Of a stretch of DNA of 64,000 nt, positions 28,966 to 37,236 are shown in pieces (within the stretch, counting starts at the first letter, position 1; each line of letters opens with the position of its first letter). Both the position numbers and the translations under genes were made by a program. The notes below the pieces were generated by a model. It ran no database searches. It was given only the letters and a program-made list of their open reading frames with translations, and was not told the origin of the DNA. Origin of the DNA: Akkermansia muciniphila (GTDB lineage: Bacteria > Verrucomicrobiota > Verrucomicrobiia > Verrucomicrobiales > Akkermansiaceae); assembly GCF_018709685.1 (NCBI RefSeq), contig NZ_JABDHQ010000013.1, forward strand, positions 1-64,000, read 5' to 3'.

Positions 28966-29907
28966 TCAATTCATCGGAATCCCGTAGGAGTGCAGTTTTT
29001 TGAATTCGCTGCTTTTGGGGCCTTCGTCGGTAACGCCGTTGTTGGGGGCGGCGTAGGTGTCCAGAGTCATGGAGTCCGGGTAGACGGTCAGGATGTAGTA
29101 GGCCGTGATGCCGGAGCGGTATTGCAGGGTTTTTACCCGTGATTTTGCGGGAAGAAGGAACGGGGCAGGGAGCACCTTGTTGCCCGCAGGCGCGCAGATG
29201 AGGGAGGTGAGGGTGTTTTTCCCGTCCGGGGATGTGATCATGTACAGGTCATGCGCGTGCAGGTGCCCGGTGACGACGAAGCGGACGCCCGCTTCCCGCA
29301 GGTTGCGGTAAAAGGCGTTCTGGTGTTCCGCCGCGCTGTCATTGTAGCGGCCCCACAGGCATTCCCGGAATTGCATGGGCGTTTGCAGGGTGCGGTGGGT
29401 GAAGACCAGGCAATGGCGCGGCACGGTGTTGGCCTTGCTCCTGTTCTTTTTGACCCACGCGCTGAAGTCCACCATCTGGTCCGGGGTCAGGTCAACATCC
29501 ATGAAGTACAGGGAGGCGTTTTTATGGCGGATGCCGTAGTTCAGCTTTCTGGTGGCCAGCCCCCTGGCTCCCTGTTTGCGGGTGGGCAGGAAGAGTTCCC
29601 TGAATTGTTTTGCGCGGAGGGGGATGGATTCATGATTGCCCCGCACGGCATAGAATGGGATGCCTTTTTCCTCCAGCATCTTGTTGAGTTCCTTGCGTTT
29701 GGCGAGTCCGTTGACGGGGGCGCTTCCTTCAATGTCCGCCATGTCTCCCACCTGGATGACCATGTCCACCTGGTGTTTCAGGATTTCCCCGTACAGGGTT
29801 TTGATGAAGTTGACGGCTACCCCTTCGCTTCCCGCCATGCGCTCGGGGGAGTCATGCGTGTCGCCGATGATGGCGATTCGCCATGGGGCCGGTTCCTTCC
29901 CCTGCAC
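28966..29907 (-). CDS. Calcineurin-like metallophosphoesterase
   Basis: About 313 residues from a GTG start at 29907. The binuclear-metal motifs are all present in order: GDTHD (15-19), VGDMAD, RGNHES and GHLHAHD near the C terminus. The substrate is unknown; relatives hydrolyse phosphomono- or diesters. On the minus strand an ATG at 29948 begins MKYLALFLIFL, a good signal-peptide core, but it is out of frame with the enzyme. The protein may be a secreted enzyme with a frameshifted leader, or a cytoplasmic protein from the GTG. The gene ends where the CRISPR leader begins. Confidence 0.8.
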   Translation of the reverse strand: MQGKEPAPWRIAIIGDTHDSPERMAGSEGVAVNFIKTLYGEILKHQVDMVIQVGDMADIEGSAPVNGLAKRKELNKMLEEKGIPFYAVRGNHESIPLRAKQFRELFLPTRKQGARGLATRKLNYGIRHKNASLYFMDVDLTPDQMVDFSAWVKKNRSKANTVPRHCLVFTHRTLQTPMQFRECLWGRYNDSAAEHQNAFYRNLREAGVRFVVTGHLHAHDLYMITSPDGKNTLTSLICAPAGNKVLPAPFLLPAKSRVKTLQYRSGITAYYILTVYPDSMTLDTYAAPNNGVTDEGPKSSEFKKLHSYGIPMN

Positions 29908-29948
29908 CGTTTGAACAGAAAGATAAGAAATAGCGCAAGATATTTCAT

Positions 29949-30200
29949 GGCACCCCGTTTTTACCGCCCGTTTGCTTTTCCTGCCAGCAAATTATGCCTG
30001 CGGCGTAAAAACACTGCGCGGAGCTTCTCTTTTTCTTTCCGGGGGATGGCAGTTCCGGCCCGGCCCGGAAGAAGCCCGTGTTTGTTAAAGTAATTGGAGA
30101 AGTCCGCCGTTTACCGGAAGGAACACCATCCGCCCGTAAAAACGCGCTTGCGTTTCTTTTCCGTCAAAAAAAGAAACTTGGCGGCGCGGGGGAAGAAGGG
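29949..30200. other. Intergenic region between phosphoesterase and dehydrogenase
   Basis: No gene is seen. It holds a weak inverted repeat GTTTCTTTT/AAAAGAAAC (30152-30160 and 30169-30177) and, at its right end, the terminator of the dehydrogenase. A promoter for the phosphoesterase should lie at the left side but was not recognised. Confidence 0.4.
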
Positions 30201-30236
30201 AAAAGCCAGGCATTGAGTGTTCAATGCCTGGCTTTT
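30201..30236 (-). terminator. Long perfect terminator hairpin
   Basis: Sixteen-base perfect arms AAAAGCCAGGCATTGA (30201-30216) and TCAATGCCTGGCTTTT (30221-30236) with a four-base loop. It lies 34 bp past the stop at 30270, with T-tracts on both strands. Confidence 0.9.
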
Positions 30237-30269
30237 GATGAAGTCTGCGGCTCCTGCCGGAGCCCGTTA

Positions 30270-31493
30270 TCAGTGGACTTGCAGGGCTTTGGCCTGTTCT
30301 TCCGTAAGCTCCACGCACTGCCAGGGGAGGCCGCGCTTGTTGAGCTCGTCCATGAAGGGGTCCGGATCGTTCTGCTCCATGTTGAAGACGCCCGCGCCGG
30401 ACCATTTGCCCGTGAGGATCATTTCCGCGCCAATCATGGCCGGAACCCCTGTGGTGTAGGAGATGGCCTGGGAGCCTACTTCTTCAAAGCATTTTTCGTG
30501 GTCGCAGATGTTGTAGATGTAGACGGCCTTGAATTTGCCGTCTTTTACGCCGGTGATGACGTTGCCGATGCAGGTTTTCCCCTTCGTCGTCTTGCCCAGG
30601 TCCCCGGGGTCCGGCAGCACGGCTTTCAGGAATTGCAGGGGGATGATTTCCACGCCGTTGTACATGACCGGGTCAATGCGGGTCATGCCCACGTTCTGGA
30701 GCACTTCCAGATGCTTGAGGTAGTTCGGGGAGAAGGACATCCAGAATTGCGCCCTGCGGATGGTGGGGATGTGCTTGACCAGGCTTTCCATTTCCTCATG
30801 GTACATGCGGTAGATTTCATAGGTGCCCACTTCCTGCGGGCACGTGAAGCTCTGGTGCATGCTCATGGGGGCGGTTTCCCGGAAGGCGCCGTTTTCCCAG
30901 TGGCGGCAGGGGGCCGTCACTTCCCGGATGTTGATTTCCGGGTTGAAGTTGGTGGCGAAGGCCTTGCCGTGGTTGCCGCCGTTCACGTCAATGATGTCCA
31001 GCGTATGGATTTCATCAAAGTGGTGCTTGAGCGCCCACGCCGTGAAGACGTTGGTGACGCCGGGGTCAAAGCCGGAGCCCAGCAGGGCGAAGAGCCCCGC
31101 CTTGCGGAATTTGTCCTGGTACGCCCATTGCCAGGAGTATTCGAATTTGGCTACGTCCCGGGGTTCATAGTTGGCGGTGTCCAGATAGTTGACGCCGGTT
31201 TCCAGGCAGGCGTCCATCAGGGTGAGATCCTGGTAGGGAAGGGCCACGTTGATCAGTAGTTGCGGCTTCACTTCCCGGATGAGGGCCACGGTGGCGGGAA
31301 CGTCGTCCGCATCCACGGCGTGGGTGGTGATGCTGACGCCCGTTCTGGCGCGCACGTCGTCCGCAATGGCGTCACATTTGCTTTTCGTGCGGGAGGCCAG
31401 ATGAATGTTCTGAAAGATTTCCGGCAGCTGGGCGCATTTGTTGGCTACCACATGTCCTACGCCGCCTGCTCCAATGATTAAAACCGTGTTCAT
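30270..31493 (-). CDS. Carboxynorspermidine synthase-like saccharopine dehydrogenase
   Basis: A cytoplasmic NAD(P)-dependent oxidoreductase of about 407 residues, beginning MNTVLIIGAGGVGHVVANK with a Rossmann GxGGxG fold. Further family phrases are IHLASRTKSKC, NVALPYQDLTLMDACLETGVNYLDTANYEP and GSGFDPGVTNVF. The pattern matches carboxynorspermidine dehydrogenase, which condenses aspartate semialdehyde with a diamine in the alternative spermidine pathway, better than true saccharopine dehydrogenase. The decarboxylase partner (nspC) is not in the window. The frame is open to 31559, but the extra 22 residues precede the Rossmann start and are rejected. Confidence 0.85.
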   Translation of the reverse strand: MNTVLIIGAGGVGHVVANKCAQLPEIFQNIHLASRTKSKCDAIADDVRARTGVSITTHAVDADDVPATVALIREVKPQLLINVALPYQDLTLMDACLETGVNYLDTANYEPRDVAKFEYSWQWAYQDKFRKAGLFALLGSGFDPGVTNVFTAWALKHHFDEIHTLDIIDVNGGNHGKAFATNFNPEINIREVTAPCRHWENGAFRETAPMSMHQSFTCPQEVGTYEIYRMYHEEMESLVKHIPTIRRAQFWMSFSPNYLKHLEVLQNVGMTRIDPVMYNGVEIIPLQFLKAVLPDPGDLGKTTKGKTCIGNVITGVKDGKFKAVYIYNICDHEKCFEEVGSQAISYTTGVPAMIGAEMILTGKWSGAGVFNMEQNDPDPFMDELNKRGLPWQCVELTEEQAKALQVH

Positions 31494-31628
31494 GATATGC
31501 CCAGTACATAAGTGAAAACACGCTGAAAGGCAATCACGGATTTGGTACGGTAATGACACTGGCCGCCCAAGGTGCAGCGGATTTTTTCCTGGGGAGGCGC
31601 GCGCCGTTTTTCCTGTGAAGACGCGTCC

Positions 31629-31647
31629 TTTTGGAAATTTTCCAAAA
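31629..31647. promoter_or_regulatory. Operator-like palindrome upstream of the thioredoxin gene
   Basis: TTTTGGAAA and TTTCCAAAA flank a single central T. The nine-base arms are perfect and lie 16 bp upstream of a -35-like box, between two divergent genes. A regulator-binding site is inferred; the regulator is unknown. Confidence 0.4.
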
Positions 31648-31663
31648 ATGATTGAACAGGAGA

Positions 31664-31692
31664 TTGACGCGGGGTGTCCGACTCTTCAATAT
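31664..31692 (+). promoter_or_regulatory. Candidate promoter of the secreted thioredoxin gene
   Basis: The -35-like TTGACG (31664-31669) and CAATAT (31687-31692) are spaced 17 bp apart. The -10 box is weak, and the ATG is only 12 bp further, so the leader would be very short. Confidence 0.4.
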
Positions 31693-31704
31693 TAAATAGT
31701 AGAT

Positions 31705-32670
31705 ATGATTAGACAAATTCTGCCAATAGTTGTTGCCGCCTGCGTTGCTCCCTGTTTTGCCGCGGAAGGCTGGGTTACCGATATGGATGCCGCCAAGAAG
31801 CAGGCCGCCGAACAGAAGAAGGACCTCATGATCGAGTTCACCGGTTCGGACTGGTGCCCGCCCTGCATGCAACTCCGCGCCAATGTATTCAGCAAGCCTG
31901 ATTTCCAGAAGGAAGCTTCCAAGGATTTCGTTCTGGTGGAACTGGATTATCCGCGTAACAAGGAACAGTCCAAGGAAATGAAAGCCGCCAATGACAAGCT
32001 GGCCCAGCAGTACGGCGTGCAGGGGTTCCCGACGATCGTGTATGCGGATGCCTCCGGCAAGCCGTTCGGCGGGTTTGTGGGCGGCCGTTCCAAGGAAGAC
32101 GTGATGAAGTCCATGCAGGAGGCCTTGAAGAACAAGGAAGCCCTGCAGGCCGCCGAGGCAAATGTTGCCAAGGCCACCACGGATGAAGCCAAGGTTGCCG
32201 CCCTGATGGAAGTCCTCAAGCTGGCTCCCCAGGATTATGTGGATACTTTTTACGGCGATGTGAAGGCTGAAATCAAGAAGCTGGACAAGGATGACAAGTC
32301 CGGACTGAAAGCCGCGGACGCCCACGCCGACCAGCTCAAGAAGGAACAGAAGGATGTGCAGGATTACCTTGCCGGCAAGCTGACGGACAAGACCACGCCT
32401 GCGGAAGCCCTCCAGGTGGTGAAGGCCTACCCGGACCGCGACAAGCTTCTTCCGGAAACCCAGCAGGATTTGCTGATGATGGAGTTTGGCACCTACCTGA
32501 ATTCCACCGGTGACGTGGACGGCGCCGTGCTGATTCTGGACAAGGTTGCCGAATTGAAGCCGGGTACGGAAGCCGGACAGCGGGCTCCCCGCATCAAGGC
32601 CGGCATCCTTGCCAACAAGGATCAGATCAAGGCCCAGATTGACGCCGCCAAGAAGGCGCAGAGCAAGTAA
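31705..32670 (+). CDS. Secreted thioredoxin-fold protein
   Basis: A 321-residue protein with an N-terminal signal peptide (about 1-19, ending CFAA) and a thioredoxin domain. The redox pair is Cys51 and Cys54 in DWCPPCM, and the cis-proline is in GVQGFPT. It resembles the thioredoxin_7/DsbD-gamma type, acting as disulfide reductant in the periplasm. The C-terminal half (about 150-321) is charged, helical and lysine-rich, and looks like a separate TPR-like segment. It stands alone between a divergent dehydrogenase and a terminator at 32712. Confidence 0.85.
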   Translation: MIRQILPIVVAACVAPCFAAEGWVTDMDAAKKQAAEQKKDLMIEFTGSDWCPPCMQLRANVFSKPDFQKEASKDFVLVELDYPRNKEQSKEMKAANDKLAQQYGVQGFPTIVYADASGKPFGGFVGGRSKEDVMKSMQEALKNKEALQAAEANVAKATTDEAKVAALMEVLKLAPQDYVDTFYGDVKAEIKKLDKDDKSGLKAADAHADQLKKEQKDVQDYLAGKLTDKTTPAEALQVVKAYPDRDKLLPETQQDLLMMEFGTYLNSTGDVDGAVLILDKVAELKPGTEAGQRAPRIKAGILANKDQIKAQIDAAKKAQSK

Positions 32671-32711
32671 TCATTACTTCCTTTCCCTTATTCCCTGATT
32701 AAGGAAAACGG

Positions 32712-32746
32712 CCCCGCTGCGGTTTCATGCCGCCGCGGGGTTTTAA
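32712..32746 (+). terminator. Terminator after the thioredoxin gene
   Basis: Arms CCCCGCTGCGG (32712-32722) and CCGCCGCGGGG (32730-32740), with one internal mismatch, are followed by TTTTAATTT. Confidence 0.85.
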
Positions 32747-32776
32747 TTTGCCTGCGGCTCCGCTTGCAGGGAAGCA

Positions 32777-32996
32777 TGTTTTGCAAGAGCCGGGAAACCG
32801 CGTTACGGCTGGACGGAAAGGAGGGGCCATGCTTCGCATTCCGCCCAACCGGGCACGTCCGGTTTCCCGGCCTTCATGCTTTGCCCACCCTTTAACCTGG
32901 AGTATCCTTCACCTTTGAACTTGTTCCGGGGCGGGAGGGGGACATTCTTTTACAAGGGCCGGATGCCCCGGTTTCCGGCAGTGCGGCCGTCAGGAG
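32777..32996. repeat. Mosaic intergenic repeat, copy A
   Basis: Three blocks shared with copies at about 42.3 and 60.8 kb. At 32789-32800 GCCGGGAAACCG starts a block matching the reverse complement of copy C (GCGTTACGGCTGGACGGAAAG). At 32830-32871 a block ending CGGTTTCCCGGC matches the reverse complement of copy B (ATGCTTCGCATTCCG). These two half-copies face each other, with 12-bp inverted arms. At 32947-32996 a third block runs from TACAAGGGCC to GTGCGGCCGT and matches B and C. No gene is seen between 32671 and 33093. Confidence 0.75.
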
Positions 32997-33025
32997 TTAC
33001 GATGGAAGTGCTGTTTTCCGGAATA

Positions 33026-33062
33026 AAAAGCCGGGCCCGGCGTGATACCGGACCCGGCTTTC
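33026..33062 (-). terminator. Terminator after the fucosidase gene
   Basis: AAAGCCGGG (33027-33035) pairs with CCCGGCTTT (33053-33061), with CCGG/CCGG inner pairs and one mismatch. On the minus strand it runs into TTTTTATT, 32 bp past the stop at 33094. Confidence 0.8.
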
Positions 33063-33093
33063 TGCATGCTCTCTCCAGACGGGAGAAAGGGGG

Positions 33094-35232
33094 TTACTGG
33101 AGTTTGATGACGGTGTCCAGGCTGTCCCAGGTTACGCCCGCGGGCAGCGTGATTTTGTACTGGCCGTCTTCCTTTTCCAGCTTGGCGGCTTTCCCGTTGC
33201 CGTTTCCGTTCACGATGACGGTCGCTTTCGTGAATTTCTCCCCGAGGTCCTTGATGAACAGCGGTTCGGAGCCTTTCAGCGCTTTTCCGTTCTGGGCGAT
33301 CAGCGGGCTGACGTGGAGATAGACGGTCTTTTTCCCATTGGCGCTTGTCTTGTAGCAGCTTCCGCCCCAGGGCTGTTCAATGTAGGGGCCGCCGCGGGTG
33401 TTGTAGATGGCTTCCCGGTAAGGGGCTATCCATTTGCCCATGGACAGGAAGATGTTGGCCTGTTCCGGGTCAAAGGCGCCCAGCGGCGTAGGCCCGATGT
33501 TGTAAAGCAGGTTGCCGTCCTTGACCGTGTTGTTGATCAGGAATTTGATGGATTTTTCCAGGGGAACGGTTTTTGCCTTGGAGGTATAGGACCAGTTTCC
33601 CGTCCAGTGGGTGCCGGGAATATTGGCCACCGTCATGCAGCTTTCCCACGGGGTTTTGCTGTTGAACGGCCCCAGCTTGCATTCGGGCGTCAGGAAGTCT
33701 CCCTTGAGTTCCTCCAGCAGGTCGCCTTTGTTGCCGCCGCCGCGCGTTCCGTTCATGCGGTTGTTGATCAGGATGTCCGGCTGGTACTGCTTGATGCGTC
33801 TCACCATGGTGCGCGGGTCCCACTGGTTGAGGGAGCTGTTGCCCAGGCTGTCAAACCAGATGACGTCCACCTGGCCGTAGCGGGTGAGCAGTTCGCTGAG
33901 CTGGCCGAAGTAGTATTCCAGATAACGGTAGTGCTGGTTGGTCAGGTAATAGGGATTGAACCAGTCGCGCCCGGAATAGTAGAAGCCCACCTTCAGCCCG
34001 GCGGCACGGGCCGCTGCCGCAAACTGCCCCACGATGTCCTTTTTGTAAGGAGTAGCGGCAATCGTGTAGGTATCGTAGCTGGACGGGAAGTTGCTGAATC
34101 CGTCGTGGTGCTTGGTGGTCAGCACGGCATATTTCATGCCGCTTTTTTTGGCAATGGACATCCACTTGCGGGGATCGTACTGCCTGGGATTGAAGTTCCG
34201 GTAGGCGGAGTCATATTCAAAGTCCACGATGTTCTTGTGCCCGCTGGCGCTGTCCCTGGGCCGGACCGCATTGCGTTCCCAGCTTATTTCCCGTTCCAGC
34301 AGGGAGGAGGGGTTCCAGTGCAGGAACATGCCGAATTTGGCGTTGCGGAACCACTGGAGCTGTTCCTCCCCGGCCTTGAAGTCAAAGAGCTGGTTCACCG
34401 CTTCATTGATCAGGTCGCGGTCCTTCACGGGGGAGAACACGTTTTTTTCCGGCGTGAGGATCACCAGGCCTTCCGCCATGGGCTGCATGCGGAAGTTGTC
34501 CACCGGGGCGCGGTTTTTGTCGCCCAGCCAGAGGTTGAGCTTGAGCGCCCTGGCTGCGTTGCCCAGTTCGTAGGCTTTCTGGCCTCCGGCTTCCTCCATG
34601 ATTTCATCCGGCAGTTCCTTCTTGAAGACGGCCTGGATGAAGGGCTGGTTCAGGTAGATTTTTCCGTTTTCACGGAACGGGCGCAGGTTTTCCGGAATGG
34701 CTGTCCGTTCGTTGCGCACCATGGCGTAGGGGGAGGCGTGCAGAGGACCTGTTTCCACGGTGAAATAGACGGAGTCCTTGAGCCTTTCCTTCAGTTCGTT
34801 TTGAAGGTCCGCCACGTTTTCGTGATAGGATTTGCCGGAGTCAAAGCGGTTGGTGATGCCTTCCGCCTGTTCTTCCGTCATGACGGGGCCTATCCAGGCG
34901 CTTTCAATGGCATCCTTCGTTCCCGCTCCCACAATGATGCGGAAGTATTTTCCGGCGTCCTTGTCCGTCAGGGTATAGGATTCCGCGTCCGCCCCCTGCT
35001 GGACGAGCACGGGTTTCCCGTTTCTGGAATCGCTCTTTTCCCAGCGGATGACGGGGGACGGGGATTCATCTTCCGGGGCGGTGTAGCGGCTTTCCAGCGT
35101 GGAGCCTGTGATTTCCTCCCCTTCAATGTACGCTCTGACCCAAGGCGCCGTGTTTCCCGCCAGGGATGGCGCTGCAAAGACGGCTGCCGCCAGCGTCAGA
35201 AGACAAAACAAGTGCTGCTTGAATTTAGACAT
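33094..35232 (-). CDS. Secreted alpha-L-fucosidase (GH29)
   Basis: Releases terminal alpha-L-fucose from glycans. About 712 residues from MSKFKQHLFCLLTLA at 35232; the frame is open to 35286. A signal peptide (about 1-25) is followed by an Ig-like domain, with ADAESYTLTDKDAGKYFRI typical of such repeats, and a spacer. The GH29 barrel has KFGMFLHWNPSSL (about 299-311), YAVLTTKHHDGF (about 368-379) and the likely nucleophile Asp461 in VDVIWFDS. The barrel and a C-terminal beta domain complete the protein. It fits host-mucin degradation. It has its own terminator at 33026 and is divergent from the opp operon. Confidence 0.93.
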   Translation of the reverse strand: MSKFKQHLFCLLTLAAAVFAAPSLAGNTAPWVRAYIEGEEITGSTLESRYTAPEDESPSPVIRWEKSDSRNGKPVLVQQGADAESYTLTDKDAGKYFRIIVGAGTKDAIESAWIGPVMTEEQAEGITNRFDSGKSYHENVADLQNELKERLKDSVYFTVETGPLHASPYAMVRNERTAIPENLRPFRENGKIYLNQPFIQAVFKKELPDEIMEEAGGQKAYELGNAARALKLNLWLGDKNRAPVDNFRMQPMAEGLVILTPEKNVFSPVKDRDLINEAVNQLFDFKAGEEQLQWFRNAKFGMFLHWNPSSLLEREISWERNAVRPRDSASGHKNIVDFEYDSAYRNFNPRQYDPRKWMSIAKKSGMKYAVLTTKHHDGFSNFPSSYDTYTIAATPYKKDIVGQFAAAARAAGLKVGFYYSGRDWFNPYYLTNQHYRYLEYYFGQLSELLTRYGQVDVIWFDSLGNSSLNQWDPRTMVRRIKQYQPDILINNRMNGTRGGGNKGDLLEELKGDFLTPECKLGPFNSKTPWESCMTVANIPGTHWTGNWSYTSKAKTVPLEKSIKFLINNTVKDGNLLYNIGPTPLGAFDPEQANIFLSMGKWIAPYREAIYNTRGGPYIEQPWGGSCYKTSANGKKTVYLHVSPLIAQNGKALKGSEPLFIKDLGEKFTKATVIVNGNGNGKAAKLEKEDGQYKITLPAGVTWDSLDTVIKLQ

Positions 35233-35376
35233 GGCAGAGATATTATTTTTTTGTATCCCGAAAACCAGTTTCAAGTTCAGCGGCATGGCAAAAGACCAGA
35301 AGCACGGCGTTTGCGCACTTCCATTTCTTTAAGGTGAAGCCTTGCACGGAGAACGGAAACCTGACAGAATCCGCCC

Positions 35377-37236
35377 ATGCGCCTGTTCATGATGTTCTGT
35401 GTGATGCTTCTGCTCGCCGGATGCGACACGCGTACCAGCGTGGAACGGGCCCGGGAAGAAGGCGTTCTGATCGTGGGCAATAATACGGAGCCCCAGAGTT
35501 TCGACCCCCACATCGCCACCTCCGTTTCCGATTTCAAGATCATCAATTCCGTGATGGAAGGGCTGCTGCGGGGGGATTCCCGGGATGACGCCGTGTTCCA
35601 TCCGGCCGTAGCGGAGTCCTGGACGCATAATCCGGAAGCGGACAAGTGGCGGTTTTTCCTGAGGAAGGACGCCGTGTGGAGCGATGGAGCGCCGCTGACG
35701 GCTCATGATTTCGTTTATGCCTATCACCGCCTGCTGCATCCGGAGTTTGGCGGACGGTATGCGGACATGCTTTATCCCCTGAAGAATGCGGAGGCTTATA
35801 ACAGGAACCGCCGCAGCCTGGTTTTATGCGGTCCAAGTTCCCGGTTTGCCGCGGAAAACGGGCTGGATGCCGCTCTGCTGGACCGGGTGGACTGGCGGAA
35901 GCTGGATGCCTTGGGAACTGCAGAGTGGGAAGAGCTACGGCGCAACCCGTCCCGCATGGACTGGCCGGAGGGCATGCCGGAAGCGGCCGTGCGGAAGATG
36001 GCGGCCCTCATGCTGGAGGATGCCCGGTCCGGTCGCCCGGATTTATGGGATGCCGCGGGGGTGGGGGTACGCGCCGCGGATGATCACACGCTGGAGCTGA
36101 CGATGCGCTCCCCCATGCCCCAGCTTCCCCTGCTGCTGCTTCACTGCACCTGGTTCCCGGTTCCCCGGCACGCGGTGGAAGCCCGCGGCGGGATGATGGA
36201 CAGGACGGGCGCGTGGACGCGGCCCGGCGCCGCGGTGGGGAACGGCCCTTTTCTGATGGCGGAGCACCGTTTCAATGATTATGTGGAGGTGCGGCGCAAT
36301 CCCCGCTACCGGAATGCCGGGGCCGTGCGCCTGAACGGCGTGCGTTTTCTTCCCACCGTGAACGGCTTCACGGAAACCCGCATGTTTTTCAACGGCAAGC
36401 TTCATGTGACCAATAACGTGCCTCCCGAGATGACGGCGTACGCTCAGGAGCGGGGAAAAGGCCAGTTCTGCCAGGATGATTATTACGTGACTATTTTTTA
36501 CCGGCTGAATACCGGACGCGTGCCGCTGAATGACGCCCGCGTGCGGCAGGCTCTTTCCCTGGCGGTGGACCGGGAGGCCCTGGTGCGTGACGTGGTGTGC
36601 GGGGGCGGCCAGCCGTGCTTCGGCTTTACGCCGGACGGCGCGGGCTACAAGACGCCGCACGGGGTGGAGTTTAATCCGGAGAAGGCGCGCGCCCTGCTGG
36701 CCCAGGCCGGCTTTCCCGGCGGCAAGGGGTTTCCCCGGCTGGAGCTGATGACCACGTCCCGCGAGGTGCAGAAGACCATGGCGGAGGCCATCCAGGGCAT
36801 GTGGAAGAGGCATCTGGGCATTCACGTGGACATCCGTTCCTGCGAGTGGACGGCCTACAAGTTCGCGCAGAACTCCATGCAGTATGATTTCAGCTCCTCC
36901 TCCTGGTCCGGGGATTATCTGGACCCGTCCAGTTTTCTGGATTTGTGGAGCGCCGCTTCCGGAAACAATAATACGGGCTGGTCCCATCCGGAGTATGAAC
37001 GGCTGCTGGCGGAGAGCCGCGCCACGGGAGACCAGGGGAAGCGCATGGCCCTGCTGGCCCGCGCGGAAGCGCTGATGCTGGCGGAATCTCCGGTAATCCC
37101 CCTGTACTGGGCCAGGCGGTCCTACCTGAAGAGGCCGGAGGTGCAGGGGTGGCACCCCCTGCTGCTGGACAACCATTTGTTTGAAGACATGAGCCTGGGG
37201 GCGCCTCCGGCGCATGGGAAGGAGGCCGCGCCGTGA
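35377..37236 (+). CDS. oppA: Peptide ABC transporter substrate-binding lipoprotein
   Basis: A 619-residue lipoprotein. The signal MRLFMMFCVMLLLAGC ends with a lipobox cysteine at 16. The body is the SBP_bac_5 family: VLIVGNNTEPQSFDPH at the N terminus, GLLRGDS, WRFFLRKDAVWSDGAPLTAHDFVYAYHRL and FEDMSL near the end. Such proteins capture oligopeptides, sometimes sugars or heme, and hand them to the OppB-OppC permease, which follows directly. The oppB GTG lies inside its last codons (GTGA overlap). The ligand is not known. Confidence 0.92.
   Translation: MRLFMMFCVMLLLAGCDTRTSVERAREEGVLIVGNNTEPQSFDPHIATSVSDFKIINSVMEGLLRGDSRDDAVFHPAVAESWTHNPEADKWRFFLRKDAVWSDGAPLTAHDFVYAYHRLLHPEFGGRYADMLYPLKNAEAYNRNRRSLVLCGPSSRFAAENGLDAALLDRVDWRKLDALGTAEWEELRRNPSRMDWPEGMPEAAVRKMAALMLEDARSGRPDLWDAAGVGVRAADDHTLELTMRSPMPQLPLLLLHCTWFPVPRHAVEARGGMMDRTGAWTRPGAAVGNGPFLMAEHRFNDYVEVRRNPRYRNAGAVRLNGVRFLPTVNGFTETRMFFNGKLHVTNNVPPEMTAYAQERGKGQFCQDDYYVTIFYRLNTGRVPLNDARVRQALSLAVDREALVRDVVCGGGQPCFGFTPDGAGYKTPHGVEFNPEKARALLAQAGFPGGKGFPRLELMTTSREVQKTMAEAIQGMWKRHLGIHVDIRSCEWTAYKFAQNSMQYDFSSSSWSGDYLDPSSFLDLWSAASGNNNTGWSHPEYERLLAESRATGDQGKRMALLARAEALMLAESPVIPLYWARRSYLKRPEVQGWHPLLLDNHLFEDMSLGAPPAHGKEAAP

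Noticed and set aside
28667-28969. A 100-residue open frame between array and phosphoesterase
   Set aside because: No ribosome-binding site or family resemblance, and it lies in the presumed leader.
30152-30177. Inverted repeat GTTTCTTTT/AAAAGAAAC
   Set aside because: A/T-rich with weak pairs; a clear terminator lies 30 bp away, so this one carries little information.
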